From: a virus
Strand: one strand, 5' to 3'
IMG/VR virus record: IMGVR_UViG_3300025701_000911
Coordinates: 1-23,396 of that record
Length of the DNA: 23,396 bases
Shown here: piece after piece, positions 1 through 7,924 of the stretch
How the letters are laid out: each line of letters opens with the position of its first letter
Numbering within the stretch: position 1 is the stretch's first letter
The notes under the pieces: model-generated
Database searches by the model: none
What the model saw: the letters and a program-made list of their open reading frames with translations, nothing else
Told to the model about the DNA's origin: nothing
Translations under genes and position numbers: made by a program

Positions 1-478
1 TTAAATTTAATTATTAGTTATTATTTATTTTATTTATAATTATTATCAGAATATAATAGTAGTTATTTTGAGTTTTTTAATTATTATATTTTAATTTTAA
101 TTACACTTATATTATCTGAGTTAAACAGTAGAGAGTTTGTACTATGCTATACATTTTTCTACGAAAAATTAGTTTAGTTTCGTCGCTAGTAAAAAGCTAA
201 AACGTCGTACGAATGTGGAGCAAAAGATCGTATATATATGGAAAACACGAAAAAACTTGGGGGGCCCGGCTTTTTTGAAACGATTTTGGTAAATGAAGCA
301 AAACCTCTACGGAGGGGGGCAGCACCCAAATTCCATATTTCTAATAAAATTCTAAAAAAAAACAGTGACACTAGGCTATTATATATAAGAGTAAGGGGCT
401 AATGTCACACTATGGCTATAAATTGTAAAATCGATGCTTCTTATGTGAGTATAACTAGTATATAAAATCAAAGTTTTC
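1..478. other. Long intergenic region with a GC-rich structured island
   Basis: No convincing gene is seen here. Positions 1-130 are almost pure A/T with stops in all frames. Positions about 250-330 are strikingly G/C-rich for this genome, with a run of six G followed by CCCGGC and six T (259-276), a CCTC-TACG-GAGG hairpin at 304-315 and GGG-CAGCA-CCC at 317-327. A longer stem lies at 365-408. This is the only gap above 100 nt in the window and precedes the whole late block, so it is the most likely place for a promoter, a leader RNA or a replication/packaging site. No canonical Bacteroidota promoter (TTG, about 19 nt, TAnnTTTG) was found. A 54-codon ATG frame (238-402) runs through the island but looks like a by-product of its composition. 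Confidence 0.6.
365..408 (+). promoter_or_regulatory. Stem-loop upstream of the late gene block
   Basis: GTGACACTAG (365-374) pairs with CTAATGTCAC (399-408) with nine of ten positions matched (one C-A mismatch) around a 24-nt AT-rich loop. No T-tract follows, so it does not look like an intrinsic terminator. It could be part of a structured leader RNA or a protein-binding site. The pairing is seen directly; the function is unknown. Confidence 0.4.
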
Positions 479-742
479 ATGGGTAGACAAAAATTATCTC
501 CAGGCGCTAGAAAAAGAAAGGCAGCAAGAGACTTAGCGTATGCTAAAGGTATACTTTGGGAAGGCAAATCAACTGCTAAATTCAAGAGAAAAGAGAAAAA
601 AGCAGAAAATCAAAGAATAGGACAAGAATCTAACTCAGATATACACCATGTAAACGGTGAATTAGGTAACACTAGAAGAGTTTCAACATCGTCAAATAGA
701 GATACGTTTGCGAACGGTGATAGAAAAAGAAAAAAACAATAA
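479..742 (+). CDS. Small basic phage protein of unknown function
   Basis: An 87-residue, very lysine/arginine-rich protein. The N-terminus carries SPGARKRKAARDLAYAK, the middle is KRKEKKAENQR, and the C-terminal half has DIHHVNG followed by NTRRVSTSSNRDTFANG. This layout recalls small basic proteins found beside structural genes in many phages, some of which look like degenerate HNH-type modules (DIHH...N...N). The spacing and metal-binding residues are too incomplete to claim nuclease activity. It starts at ATG after a TATAAAATC-type AT-rich leader and ends 3 nt before the next gene, so it is probably the first gene of the late transcript. A nucleic-acid-binding role is inferred from charge only. 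Confidence 0.6.
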   Translation: MGRQKLSPGARKRKAARDLAYAKGILWEGKSTAKFKRKEKKAENQRIGQESNSDIHHVNGELGNTRRVSTSSNRDTFANGDRKRKKQ

Positions 743-745
743 AAA

Positions 746-2059
746 ATGCCAAATATAAATAGTTATCCAGTAATAAGTTCCTTGTCTTCGAATGACTTGT
801 TAATAGTCTCAGACACATCACGAAAAAACTCTACCAAGTCGGTTAAAATACAGGCATTGGCAGATTATATAGGTTCAAGCGGCGGTGGCGGTGGAACAGG
901 TACAGTAACATCGGTGACAGGTACTGGTAGCGTTAGTGGTATAACATTGTCTGGTAATGTAACTGAATCAGGTAGTTTAACACTAGGTGGTAGTTTAAGC
1001 TTAACTAGTCAACAAGTTATAGGTTTTTTAGGGTATACACCTTCATCTTTTGATGGAGACTATGATAATCTAATTAACAAACCTTCTATACCTGACGGAG
1101 TATTTAAAAGCTTTGCTGTAGATGGTCAAACAACTGTAACAGCGGATTCAAACAGCGACACGCTTACGTTAGTTGCTGGAGATAATATAACTATCGCGAC
1201 AGATGGCGCTTTAGACACTATAACTATAAACGCTTCAAGCACTTTAAGCAATTTTGCTAATGACATTATTGTTAACAGTATAACTGTTGGAACTGGTGCT
1301 GGTGATGACAGTACAAATACAACACTTGGGTTTGAAGCTTTAAATACCAACACTCAACCTAATTCTGGATTTAACGTAGCTATAGGTAGGAGAGCCTTGT
1401 ATACAAAAAGCAGTGGTGGTTTTAATACAGCTGTAGGGGCTGGAAGTATGGGTTCGGATACCGTTTCTGGTAGTTTTAATACAGGTCTAGGTTACAATTC
1501 GTTGTATAATATAACTAGTGGTGATGATAATATCGCTATAGGACGTAGTGCCCAGCTGAACAACACAACGGGTCTTAAAAATGTGGCTATAGGAACTAGC
1601 TCTCTGACTCGAATAGTAGATGGAGATGAAGGTAACGTTGCTATTGGTCATCAATCAGGTTATGAATTGACAGGAGGTAATGGCAATGTAGCTTTAGGGC
1701 AGTGGGCTGGAGGTACTGGAACTGGTACTTACATTGCAAACGACTGTGTTTTTATAGGTAAAAATGCTAAACCAGGCGGTCTTAATTATACTAATCAAAT
1801 AGTTATCGGTGCTCTAGCTATAGGTAATGGTGGTAATACAGTTACTTTAGGAAATAACGATATAACGGACACTTACTTAAAAGGTAACGTAAATATTCCA
1901 GGGGATTTAGAGGTTACTGGTAACACTATAGGAGTAGTTGGGAACAACACAGACACTTACACTGATTCTCCTAAAGTAGCACAAATAGTAACATTAACAC
2001 AAGCTGAATACAACGGTATAACCCCATCTTCATCAACTTTATATATAATTGTAGACTAA
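746..2059 (+). CDS. Tail fibre protein with YadA-head-like repeats
   Basis: A 437-residue fibre. Residues 1-42 (MPNINSYP..SSL..NDLLIV...ADYIG) resemble the start of the fibre at 2839, suggesting a shared virion-anchoring domain. A Gly-rich linker follows at 44-52, then a Ser/Thr/Gly-rich beta-repeat region with the fibre motif GYTPSSFDGDYDNLINKPS at about 97-114. Residues about 200-375 contain seven or more repeats built on NVAIG / FNTAVG / DNIAIG / GNVALG, the pattern of trimeric autotransporter (YadA-head) repeats that form left-handed beta rolls. The C-terminus, TLTQAEYNGI...TLYIIVD (416-437), matches a short domain common at the ends of phage upper fibre or connector proteins. Its stop overlaps the next start by 1 nt (TAATG). 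Role: host adsorption, probably as a trimer. Confidence 0.88.
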   Translation: MPNINSYPVISSLSSNDLLIVSDTSRKNSTKSVKIQALADYIGSSGGGGGTGTVTSVTGTGSVSGITLSGNVTESGSLTLGGSLSLTSQQVIGFLGYTPSSFDGDYDNLINKPSIPDGVFKSFAVDGQTTVTADSNSDTLTLVAGDNITIATDGALDTITINASSTLSNFANDIIVNSITVGTGAGDDSTNTTLGFEALNTNTQPNSGFNVAIGRRALYTKSSGGFNTAVGAGSMGSDTVSGSFNTGLGYNSLYNITSGDDNIAIGRSAQLNNTTGLKNVAIGTSSLTRIVDGDEGNVAIGHQSGYELTGGNGNVALGQWAGGTGTGTYIANDCVFIGKNAKPGGLNYTNQIVIGALAIGNGGNTVTLGNNDITDTYLKGNVNIPGDLEVTGNTIGVVGNNTDTYTDSPKVAQIVTLTQAEYNGITPSSSTLYIIVD

Positions 2060-2805
2060 TGGGGAATCTTACACTTAATAGCATAACGCCTAACGGAGTT
2101 GGTAAGATAAAGTTAGGTAGTAGTAACGTACAGAGAATATACAGTGGGAGTACATTAGTATGGCCTGCATCTCCAGGACCAGCTCCAGCTCCAGATCCAG
2201 AACCAGTGGAAATATGTGGTCTAATTTGGACAGATGCGAACTCTAGTGAAACAGAATTAATTGCAGGTGGTAATATACCTATTCTAACCAATGACGTTGA
2301 TTGGTATGCAGCTTGGGAAGGCAATACGCCAGCGGCTTGCTACGTAGACTTTGATCCTAGTAACTCTACTTACGGTTTAATTTATAACTACTGGGCTAGA
2401 TACGCTATAAAACCTCCTACAGGTTTTAGATTACCAACCACAAATGATTGGGGTGCTATATTTTCATCTCTTTCATCTACTTGCTACGTAGATAATGGGA
2501 ATAGGTTTAATAGGTTTGGCGCAAACCCTGGAGAGTGGAATCCAGCGCAGTTAACCAATACAGCGGAGTTAGGTGATACCGGCTTTAATAGTGAAGGTTA
2601 TGGGTATGCATATACAAACACTACAACTGAAGTTTTAGAATTTCAAAATTTTCAACAAGCTGAAGTATATTGGACTGATAACTCTATAACACCTTCAACT
2701 CCTGCTGGCTATGGATTTTCTTTAAGTTCTGGTGAGATAGGCAGTATTAACATAGGAGACTATAGCTTGTGGTGTTTCTTTATGAGGTTTGTTAAAGATG
2801 CATAG
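2059..2805 (+). CDS. Adhesin with Fibrobacter-paralogous (C-type-lectin-like) domain
   Basis: A 248-residue protein. Residues 1-36 (KIKLGSSNVQRIYSGSTLVWP) are a short attachment module often seen in phage tail proteins. A Pro-rich linker, PASPGPAPAPDPEP, spans 36-49. Residues 51-247 match the layout of the 'Fibrobacter succinogenes major paralogous' domain: GLIYNYWARY (106-115), PPTGFRLPTTNDW (119-131), GFNSEGYGYAY (175-185), VYWTDNS (203-209) and the ending MRFVKD (242-247). That domain belongs to the C-type-lectin/formylglycine-enzyme-like fold group and is common in Bacteroidota surface proteins. It lies between two fibre genes and is translationally coupled to the first, so it is a good candidate for the receptor-binding tip. 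No reverse transcriptase or template repeat is visible, so there is no evidence that it is a diversity-generating target. Confidence 0.82.
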   Translation: MGNLTLNSITPNGVGKIKLGSSNVQRIYSGSTLVWPASPGPAPAPDPEPVEICGLIWTDANSSETELIAGGNIPILTNDVDWYAAWEGNTPAACYVDFDPSNSTYGLIYNYWARYAIKPPTGFRLPTTNDWGAIFSSLSSTCYVDNGNRFNRFGANPGEWNPAQLTNTAELGDTGFNSEGYGYAYTNTTTEVLEFQNFQQAEVYWTDNSITPSTPAGYGFSLSSGEIGSINIGDYSLWCFFMRFVKDA

Positions 2806-2838
2806 ATAAAGTTAATTATATAATAAAAAAAACAAAAC

Positions 2839-4950
2839 ATGGCAATAATATATTCATACCCTCAAGGTTCTTCAGCTCTACAAAATGATAGGGTGGTTAT
2901 AACTAGAATAGATGAAGAGGAAAACGAAATAACTACAAAACAACTAACTATAGGTCAAATAGCTGACTATACGTTAGCGAGACAAAAGAACGATTTTTTA
3001 ACTGGGTTAAGCTTTAATACAGGTGACGGTATATTAACAGCTACTGTTCAAAATCAATCGGATGTAACTGTTGACTTGAATGGTAGATACGCTTTAGCTT
3101 CAGAGCTTACTGAAGAATCCGAAATTAGAAGTGCTAATGACGAAACTTTACAAGATAACATTGATGCCTTAACTTTACAGAGTATAAACGCTGATATATT
3201 ACTTCAAGATAATATAGACGCAGAAGCGTTAACGAGAAGTAATGCTGACGGTGCGTTACAAGACAACATTGATGCTGAAACGTTAGCAAGAACAAACGCG
3301 GATAATACGTTACAAGATAATATAGACGCAGAAGAAACTGCACGTATTGCAGGTGATAATGCTTTGCAACAACAAATCAACGGAGTAGGTGGTGACCTTT
3401 CTAACTATCAACTACGCTCTGAAAAAGGGCAAGCAGATGGATACGCATCGTTAGATTCTAATGGAACAGTCCCTGTTTCTCAACTACCTGAATCAGTAAC
3501 AGGGGCACTTGAATTTCAAGGTGTTTGGGATGCTTCTACCAATACACCAACTTTACCTGACCCAACGACTGTTAAGGGACATTATTACAAAGTAAGCGTA
3601 GAGGGAACTTATTTAGGTGTTTTGTATCACGTAGGTGATTGGGTTTTGAGTGATGGAGTATCTTGGGAACATATACATACTCAAGAAACTGTAAGTGATG
3701 TATTTGGAAGAGAGGGAAGCATTACTGCAGTTGAGTCAGACTACTCAGCTTTTTATCCTTTGATTCAAGATTTAACAGATGAAACAAATGCACGTGTTAC
3801 AGGTGATGCAGGTTTACAGAATCAGATAGACGCGATACCAAATCCAAACGATGCTACAATAACATTAACTGCAGGAGATGGGTTAACAGGTGGAGGTGAT
3901 TTCACTACAGACCAAGCAGGTAACGAGACAATTACTTTAAGTCACGCAGGTGGGGGAATTGCAACAACATTTCCTAATATTACATTAAATTACGGTGATA
4001 CGTTTAAGGTTGGGTCAATTAATGAGGTAAATGGTTTTGATAATTTTGGTCATTTAAGAAACATACAACAAATTAATTTCACGCTTCCTGACGCGCCAAC
4101 TCTTGCGAGCTTAGGATATACAGGAGATACAAACGCTAACTATATTACCAATAACAACCAATTAATAAACGGGGCAGGTTACACTACCAATATTGGAGAT
4201 ATTACAGAAGTAATTGCAGGAGATGGAATGACAGGTGGAGGTGATTCAGGAAGTGTTACTATTTCACTTGGTAATGTATTGTCTAATAATCCTGATGGAA
4301 ATATTCAGTTTTCAGTACTCACTCCCGAAGATTTTAATTTAGAGGCTAACTTATCACCTGTTTTACAAGTTGTAGGTATTGAATACAGTCTAAGTAAGGC
4401 TCAGGCGATTGGCGATTACTCAGGTCAATTGAAGTTTTCAAATATAACAGGTGTTTACGATTTTTCGAGTAATGATGTAGGGCAGTTATCTATTTATAAT
4501 AATAACGACACTTTAATAAGGGCTTTACCTGACCAATACGGATTACTTAATGAAGCAATTACTGTAAAAAAAATCAATAGTTATGTAGGGATAGGAGTTA
4601 ATGATCCTGAATACAACTTAGATGTTAATGGAACTATTAGAGCACAGGGAGATATAATTGCTTTTTCTGATGCAAGAGTAAAGGAAAATGTAAAAACAAT
4701 ACCTAACGCTTTAGAAAAGGTTTCTAAACTAAGAGGTGTTGAGTACAATAGAATTGGGGAAAGCGAAAAATCAATTGGAGTTATCGCTCAGGAAGTGGAA
4801 AAAATTATACCTGAAGTTGTTAAAACAGACGTAGAAGGTATGAAATCGGTGGCTTATGGTAACATAGTAGGTTTATTAATTGAATCAATTAATGAGCAAC
4901 AAAAACAAATAGACGAACTTAAATCAAAAATAGATGGCATTACCAACTAG
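2839..4950 (+). CDS. Tail fibre with C-terminal S74 self-cleaving chaperone domain
   Basis: A 703-residue fibre. Residues 1-45 (SYPQGSSALQND...ITTKQLTIGQIADYT) resemble the start of the 746-2059 fibre. Residues 104-178 are 18-residue repeats beginning LQDNIDAE, likely a trimeric coiled coil. A globular fibre region follows from about 223 (GALEFQGVWDAS) to VSDVFGREGSITAVESDYS. Gly-rich AGDGLTGGGDFT-type beta repeats come next. The C-terminal 94 residues form the intramolecular chaperone of endosialidase (peptidase S74): SDARVKENV carries Ser610 and Lys615, matching the Ser-Lys autoprotease dyad, with IGVIAQEVEKIIPEVV downstream and a final coiled coil (INEQQKQIDELKSKI). In known members this domain assembles the trimer and then cleaves itself off before the catalytic Ser. 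Its 3' end overlaps the next gene by 17 nt. Confidence 0.93.
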   Translation: MAIIYSYPQGSSALQNDRVVITRIDEEENEITTKQLTIGQIADYTLARQKNDFLTGLSFNTGDGILTATVQNQSDVTVDLNGRYALASELTEESEIRSANDETLQDNIDALTLQSINADILLQDNIDAEALTRSNADGALQDNIDAETLARTNADNTLQDNIDAEETARIAGDNALQQQINGVGGDLSNYQLRSEKGQADGYASLDSNGTVPVSQLPESVTGALEFQGVWDASTNTPTLPDPTTVKGHYYKVSVEGTYLGVLYHVGDWVLSDGVSWEHIHTQETVSDVFGREGSITAVESDYSAFYPLIQDLTDETNARVTGDAGLQNQIDAIPNPNDATITLTAGDGLTGGGDFTTDQAGNETITLSHAGGGIATTFPNITLNYGDTFKVGSINEVNGFDNFGHLRNIQQINFTLPDAPTLASLGYTGDTNANYITNNNQLINGAGYTTNIGDITEVIAGDGMTGGGDSGSVTISLGNVLSNNPDGNIQFSVLTPEDFNLEANLSPVLQVVGIEYSLSKAQAIGDYSGQLKFSNITGVYDFSSNDVGQLSIYNNNDTLIRALPDQYGLLNEAITVKKINSYVGIGVNDPEYNLDVNGTIRAQGDIIAFSDARVKENVKTIPNALEKVSKLRGVEYNRIGESEKSIGVIAQEVEKIIPEVVKTDVEGMKSVAYGNIVGLLIESINEQQKQIDELKSKIDGITN
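3148..3378 (+). repeat. 54-nt in-frame tandem repeat in the fibre gene
   Basis: Four full units start at 3148, 3202, 3256 and 3310, each encoding LQDNIDA plus 11 residues (18 aa), followed by a partial fifth (LQQQI) at 3364. A related isolated copy (LQNQIDA) lies near 3814. Units differ at the DNA level mainly in third positions, so the array is old rather than freshly expanded. The heptad-like spacing of hydrophobic residues suggests a fibre coiled coil whose length could change by recombination. Confidence 0.8.
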
Positions 4951-5407
4951 TGGACCTTTAAGTTTTAGTATGATTAGAGATGAACTCGGAGTAACCTATG
5001 CGAGTCTTAGAGATATGTCGGCTATTGTAGGGTTAGTTACGCCTGACAATGTTTCTGAGTTTTATGGATATATTGCAGGACCTCCTGTAAGCGATATTGT
5101 AGTGAATAGATCCAGTGATAACAATGGGGGGTTTGTAAGGATTGAATATACAAGTTTACCACAACAATTTCAAGATTCATACATTATAAACCAAGATTTT
5201 GCAGTTCAGTATTTTGACTATCAATACAATTACTCATATCAAAATATATATACTTATCAGTTTGCTTTTAATGATACTAATTTAAATTCAGAAAGATTTG
5301 AACCACACCCTTCTCAATTTAATTCTTTTGTACAATATTCTTATCCTATTGGTAATCCAATACTATATGATATTGGGTTACCTGTTAATATAACAGGTTG
5401 GAGTTAA
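4934..5407 (+). CDS. Small virion-associated protein (MALPTSGPLSFS family)
   Basis: A 157-residue protein. The first 47 residues (MALPTSGPLSFSMIRDELG, SLRDMSAIVG, TPDNVSEFYGY) are a module recurring in phage tail-tip and fibre-associated proteins. The rest is rich in Tyr, Asn, Gln and Phe (for example DYQYNYSYQNIYTYQF) and predicted beta-rich, resembling a small Ig-like or jelly-roll virion domain. The ATG lies inside the end of the S74 fibre gene, giving a 17-nt overlap in a different frame. This start is well supported because the conserved module begins exactly there. The function is probably structural, at the distal tail; enzymatic motifs are absent. Confidence 0.72.
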   Translation: MALPTSGPLSFSMIRDELGVTYASLRDMSAIVGLVTPDNVSEFYGYIAGPPVSDIVVNRSSDNNGGFVRIEYTSLPQQFQDSYIINQDFAVQYFDYQYNYSYQNIYTYQFAFNDTNLNSERFEPHPSQFNSFVQYSYPIGNPILYDIGLPVNITGWS

Positions 5408-5424
5408 TTATAAAAAAATAAATT

Positions 5425-5730
5425 ATGATAAAAAAATGGTCAGTAAATAAGTTGTCGTTAGATGATAACAATCAAGATTTTGAAAACACTATAAAATTTG
5501 TAGAGTTTATTTTTAGTTTTTCTAATGGGGATATAAGCAAGGTTATTCCTATAATTATTAAACTTGATGCACCCACAGATTCTTATATAGAATACAATGA
5601 TTTAAACGAAACAGTTATTTTAAATTGGTTGTATAATAAGGAAGATTTCTCTAAAATGGAAGAGAATATAATTGATTCAATAATTAATCCGCAAGGGATT
5701 ATTGAGTTTGAAGAAAATTTACCATACTAA
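5425..5730 (+). CDS. Conserved small phage protein, unknown function
   Basis: A 101-residue acidic protein starting after the leader AAAAAAATAAATTATG. It begins KKWSVNKLSLDDNN, has beta-rich central strands, and then YIEYNDLNETVILNWL followed by an acidic helix. The pattern 'Y-x-D-L-x-E-x-x-V-x-x-W(V/L)' after a beta sheet is one I associate with a small family in marine tailed phages (possibly the group catalogued as DUF7936; this is from memory and unchecked). Its place among fibre genes suggests a structural or assembly role, but nothing in the sequence shows one. Confidence 0.6.
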   Translation: MIKKWSVNKLSLDDNNQDFENTIKFVEFIFSFSNGDISKVIPIIIKLDAPTDSYIEYNDLNETVILNWLYNKEDFSKMEENIIDSIINPQGIIEFEENLPY

Positions 5731-5761
5731 AAAACAAATAATAAATAACAAAAACAAACAA

Positions 5762-6049
5762 ATGGGATATTTAAGATTTAAGACAAACTTAACAGGAGAA
5801 ATAATTGTAGATGCTTCTAGAGTTTTAACAGTTAGATTAGCTTCTGGAAATATTGATCTTGTGACAGGTGAAAGCTGGAGTGCTTCAGGTGGTAGTTATG
5901 GTCAACTAAGAGTTCAGGGCAGCAATTTAGATGAAGCTACTAAAAATAGGTTTATCGATGCTATTATAGAAGCTCAAAGCGCTAAAGTAGTAGTTGTATT
6001 ACCTAAAGGAGACGAAACATTTAACAATGTACAGCCAGATCCAGCTTAG
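5762..6049 (+). CDS. Hypothetical small protein
   Basis: A 95-residue protein from ATG 5762 (MGYLRFKTNLTGEI). An upstream in-frame TTG at 5702 would extend it by 20 Lys/Asn-rich residues, but that stretch is the A-rich gap after the previous stop, so the ATG preceded by AAACAAACAA is the better start. It appears to have a beta-rich first half (GEIIVDASRVLTVRLASGNIDL), a Gly/Ser linker and a helix (DEATKNRFIDAIIEAQ) followed by a strand (KVVVVLP). No family was recognised. It is the last gene before the chaperonin pair and may be virion-associated by position only. Confidence 0.6.
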   Translation: MGYLRFKTNLTGEIIVDASRVLTVRLASGNIDLVTGESWSASGGSYGQLRVQGSNLDEATKNRFIDAIIEAQSAKVVVVLPKGDETFNNVQPDPA

Positions 6050-6058
6050 TAAATAAAA

Positions 6059-6090
6059 ACGTTTAAGTGTAATAATAAAGCACAAGACGT
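6059..6090 (+). promoter_or_regulatory. Imperfect inverted repeat in the groEL leader
   Basis: ACGTTT (6059-6064) pairs with AGACGT (6085-6090), including one T-G pair, and an inner GTG (6067-6069) pairs with CAC (6081-6083) around an 11-nt AT-rich loop. It lies in the 71-nt gap before groEL, the second-longest gap upstream of the MCP. It does not match the bacterial CIRCE operator (TTAGCACTC-N9-GAGTGCTAA). It could be an operator or mRNA leader hairpin; the pairing is modest. Confidence 0.3.
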
Positions 6091-6120
6091 AACAATATAA
6101 TCAAATCAAATTAAATAAAC

Positions 6121-7677
6121 ATGTCAGACAAGATTGTTAAAAATCTAAACTTTGGTGATGATGCCAAGGTTAAGATATTTAAAGGTATAGATAAATTAAC
6201 AAAGGCTGTTAGCTCTACGTTAGGAGCTAGCGGTCAATGTGTGATCCTAGAAGATGGTAACGGTAAACCAGTTATAACCAAAGATGGTGTAACAGTTGCT
6301 GATTCAATAACACTTCTAGATCCTGTTGAAAATATGGGTGCCACGCTTTTAAAAGAAGCTGCTAGAAAAACTGTAAAAGAAGCTGGAGACGGAACAACAA
6401 CAGCTACAGTACTAGCTCACTCTATTTTAAACAAAGCTTATGAAGTATCTAAAAACAATAGCATTAGAATTATTAAAAATGGTATTGATTCAGGTGTTGA
6501 TAAAGTAATAGAATATTTAGAAAGCAAAAGTATAGAAGTTAGCGGTGATATGTTAATGGATATAGCTACTATCAGTTGTAACAACGATAGAGAATTAGGG
6601 GAGATAATAGGTGACGCTTTTAAAGCTGCCGGCGATAATGGGGTTGTAGTAATGGAACCTACAGACACTGAAGAAACAAGTTTTGAATTAGTTGATGGTG
6701 TCCAATATGAAAAAGGTATTACAAATTCTCATTTCGTTACTAGCAAAGAAAAAAGAGTTGCTGAGTTAGAAAACCCTTTAGTATTGTTAATAGAATCACC
6801 AGTTGAATCTATAAGGCAAATACAATCAGTATTAGAGTACGTAATATCTAACAACAAGTCATTGTTGATTATAGGTGATTTAGATCCTAAGATTACATCA
6901 ACTTTAGCTATGAATAAAGTTAAAGGTAATATTAAGGTAAATGTTATCGATGCTCCTACTTACGGAGTTAATAAAAAAGATATGTTATCTGATTTATCTG
7001 TTTTAACTAACGCTACAGTGATAAATGAAGACTTAGGTGATGATCTAGATATTATAAGTCCAAACTTACTAGGTCAATGTAAAAAGAGTATCACAAGTGA
7101 TTATGAAACCATATTACAAGTAGATACTGAATCTGAAGAAGTCTTAGAGCTAATAAAAGAAGTTAAGGCTCAAATGGAAGAAGCTAAAGCTCCTGGTGAT
7201 GTAATAAGATTAGAAAAGAGATTATCAAGACTATCAGGTAAAGTAGCTATAGTTAAAGTAGGTGCAAACTCTGAAATAGAGTTAAAAGAAAAGTCTGATA
7301 GAGTTGAAGACGCTATATGTGCAACTAAAGCAGCTATAAAAGAAGGTATTGTATCTGGTGGTGGAATTGCGTTATTAGACGCGTCGCTAAAAACTAAACC
7401 TAGTAACGTAGGTGAAGAGATATTGCTAGAAGCTATTTTAGCGCCATTTAAGAAGATATTATCAAACGCAGGTGTTGATGTAAAGGTTTCTGAAAAAGAA
7501 GGCGTAGGATTTGATGTTATAACCGGAGAGATGGTTAATATGATTGAGAAAGGTATTATAGATCCTTTATTGGTTACGAAAAGCGCTTTAAAAAATGCTG
7601 CATCAGTTGCTACAACTATATTATCTACAGACTGTGTAATTAATAACTTAAGAGTTGGTGATGAAAGCAGTAGGTAA
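6121..7677 (+). CDS. groEL: GroEL-type group I chaperonin (phage-encoded)
   Basis: A 518-residue Cpn60 homologue covering equatorial, intermediate and apical domains. ATP-site residues are present: TKDGVTVA (Asp55, equivalent of E. coli Asp52), AGDGTTTAT (Asp90, equivalent of Asp87), and RVEDA (Asp397, equivalent of the catalytic Asp398) in [25 protein letters not shown] form. It should therefore hydrolyse ATP and fold proteins in a ring. It is shorter than E. coli GroEL (548): a segment between the intermediate and C-terminal equatorial parts is shortened, and the Gly-Gly-Met tail is missing (it ends [14 protein letters not shown]). In the apical helix that contacts substrate and GroES, hand alignment places Gln235 where E. 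coli has Leu234, while Leu238 matches Leu237. It overlaps the downstream groES by 17 nt. It probably folds capsid or fibre proteins. Confidence 0.97.
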   Translation: MSDKIVKNLNFGDDAKVKIFKGIDKLTKAVSSTLGASGQCVILEDGNGKPVITKDGVTVADSITLLDPVENMGATLLKEAARKTVKEAGDGTTTATVLAHSILNKAYEVSKNNSIRIIKNGIDSGVDKVIEYLESKSIEVSGDMLMDIATISCNNDRELGEIIGDAFKAAGDNGVVVMEPTDTEETSFELVDGVQYEKGITNSHFVTSKEKRVAELENPLVLLIESPVESIRQIQSVLEYVISNNKSLLIIGDLDPKITSTLAMNKVKGNIKVNVIDAPTYGVNKKDMLSDLSVLTNATVINEDLGDDLDIISPNLLGQCKKSITSDYETILQVDTESEEVLELIKEVKAQMEEAKAPGDVIRLEKRLSRLSGKVAIVKVGANSEIELKEKSDRVEDAICATKAAIKEGIVSGGGIALLDASLKTKPSNVGEEILLEAILAPFKKILSNAGVDVKVSEKEGVGFDVITGEMVNMIEKGIIDPLLVTKSALKNAASVATTILSTDCVINNLRVGDESSR

Positions 7678-7924
7678 TAATATACTAATCGAAAAGATTA
7701 AAGAAGAGGCTATATCAAAAACTAAAGGTGGTTTATTACTAACAAGTAGTCAAAAGCAAGATGTTAGGTATAAGCAAGCTACAGTTGTAAACTGTGGTGA
7801 TTTAGTCAAAGGCGTTAAGAGTGGTGATTCTATTTACTATGATATGCACGCAGGTCATAGAATAGAAATTGACAAGCAGGTTTTTTACGTGATTACACTT
7901 AGAGATGTTGTTGTTGTTTTATGA
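7661..7924 (+). CDS. groES: GroES-type co-chaperonin (phage-encoded)
   Basis: An 87-residue Cpn10 homologue from ATG 7661. An in-frame TTG two codons upstream is possible, but [15 protein letters not shown] fits the family start. The mobile loop (about 17-33) carries GGLLLT in place of the E. coli GGIVLT that docks on GroEL. VKSGDSIYY (52-60) matches VKVGDIVIF, and IEIDKQVFYVITLRDVVVVL matches the last strands of the barrel. The roof loop is short (YDMHAGHR). The start lies inside the groEL 3' end (17-nt overlap), and the stop overlaps the next ATG by 4 nt (ATGA). The gene order groEL-groES is the reverse of the usual bacterial operon. It should cap the phage GroEL; whether it also works with host GroEL cannot be told. 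Confidence 0.93.
   Translation: MKAVGNNILIEKIKEEAISKTKGGLLLTSSQKQDVRYKQATVVNCGDLVKGVKSGDSIYYDMHAGHRIEIDKQVFYVITLRDVVVVL

Noticed and set aside
137-157. Bacteroidota-type promoter (TTG at 137, TACATTTT at 150)
   Set aside because: The spacing is about 10 nt instead of about 19-20 and the -7 box lacks its final G.
2059-2805. Diversity-generating retroelement target
   Set aside because: The lectin-like fold is suggestive, but there is no reverse transcriptase, no template repeat and no near-identical second copy of the C-terminal DNA in the window.
3148-3378. Regular repeats that might be read as a CRISPR array
   Set aside because: The 54-nt period is in frame, has no repeat-spacer alternation and encodes a coiled-coil fibre repeat.
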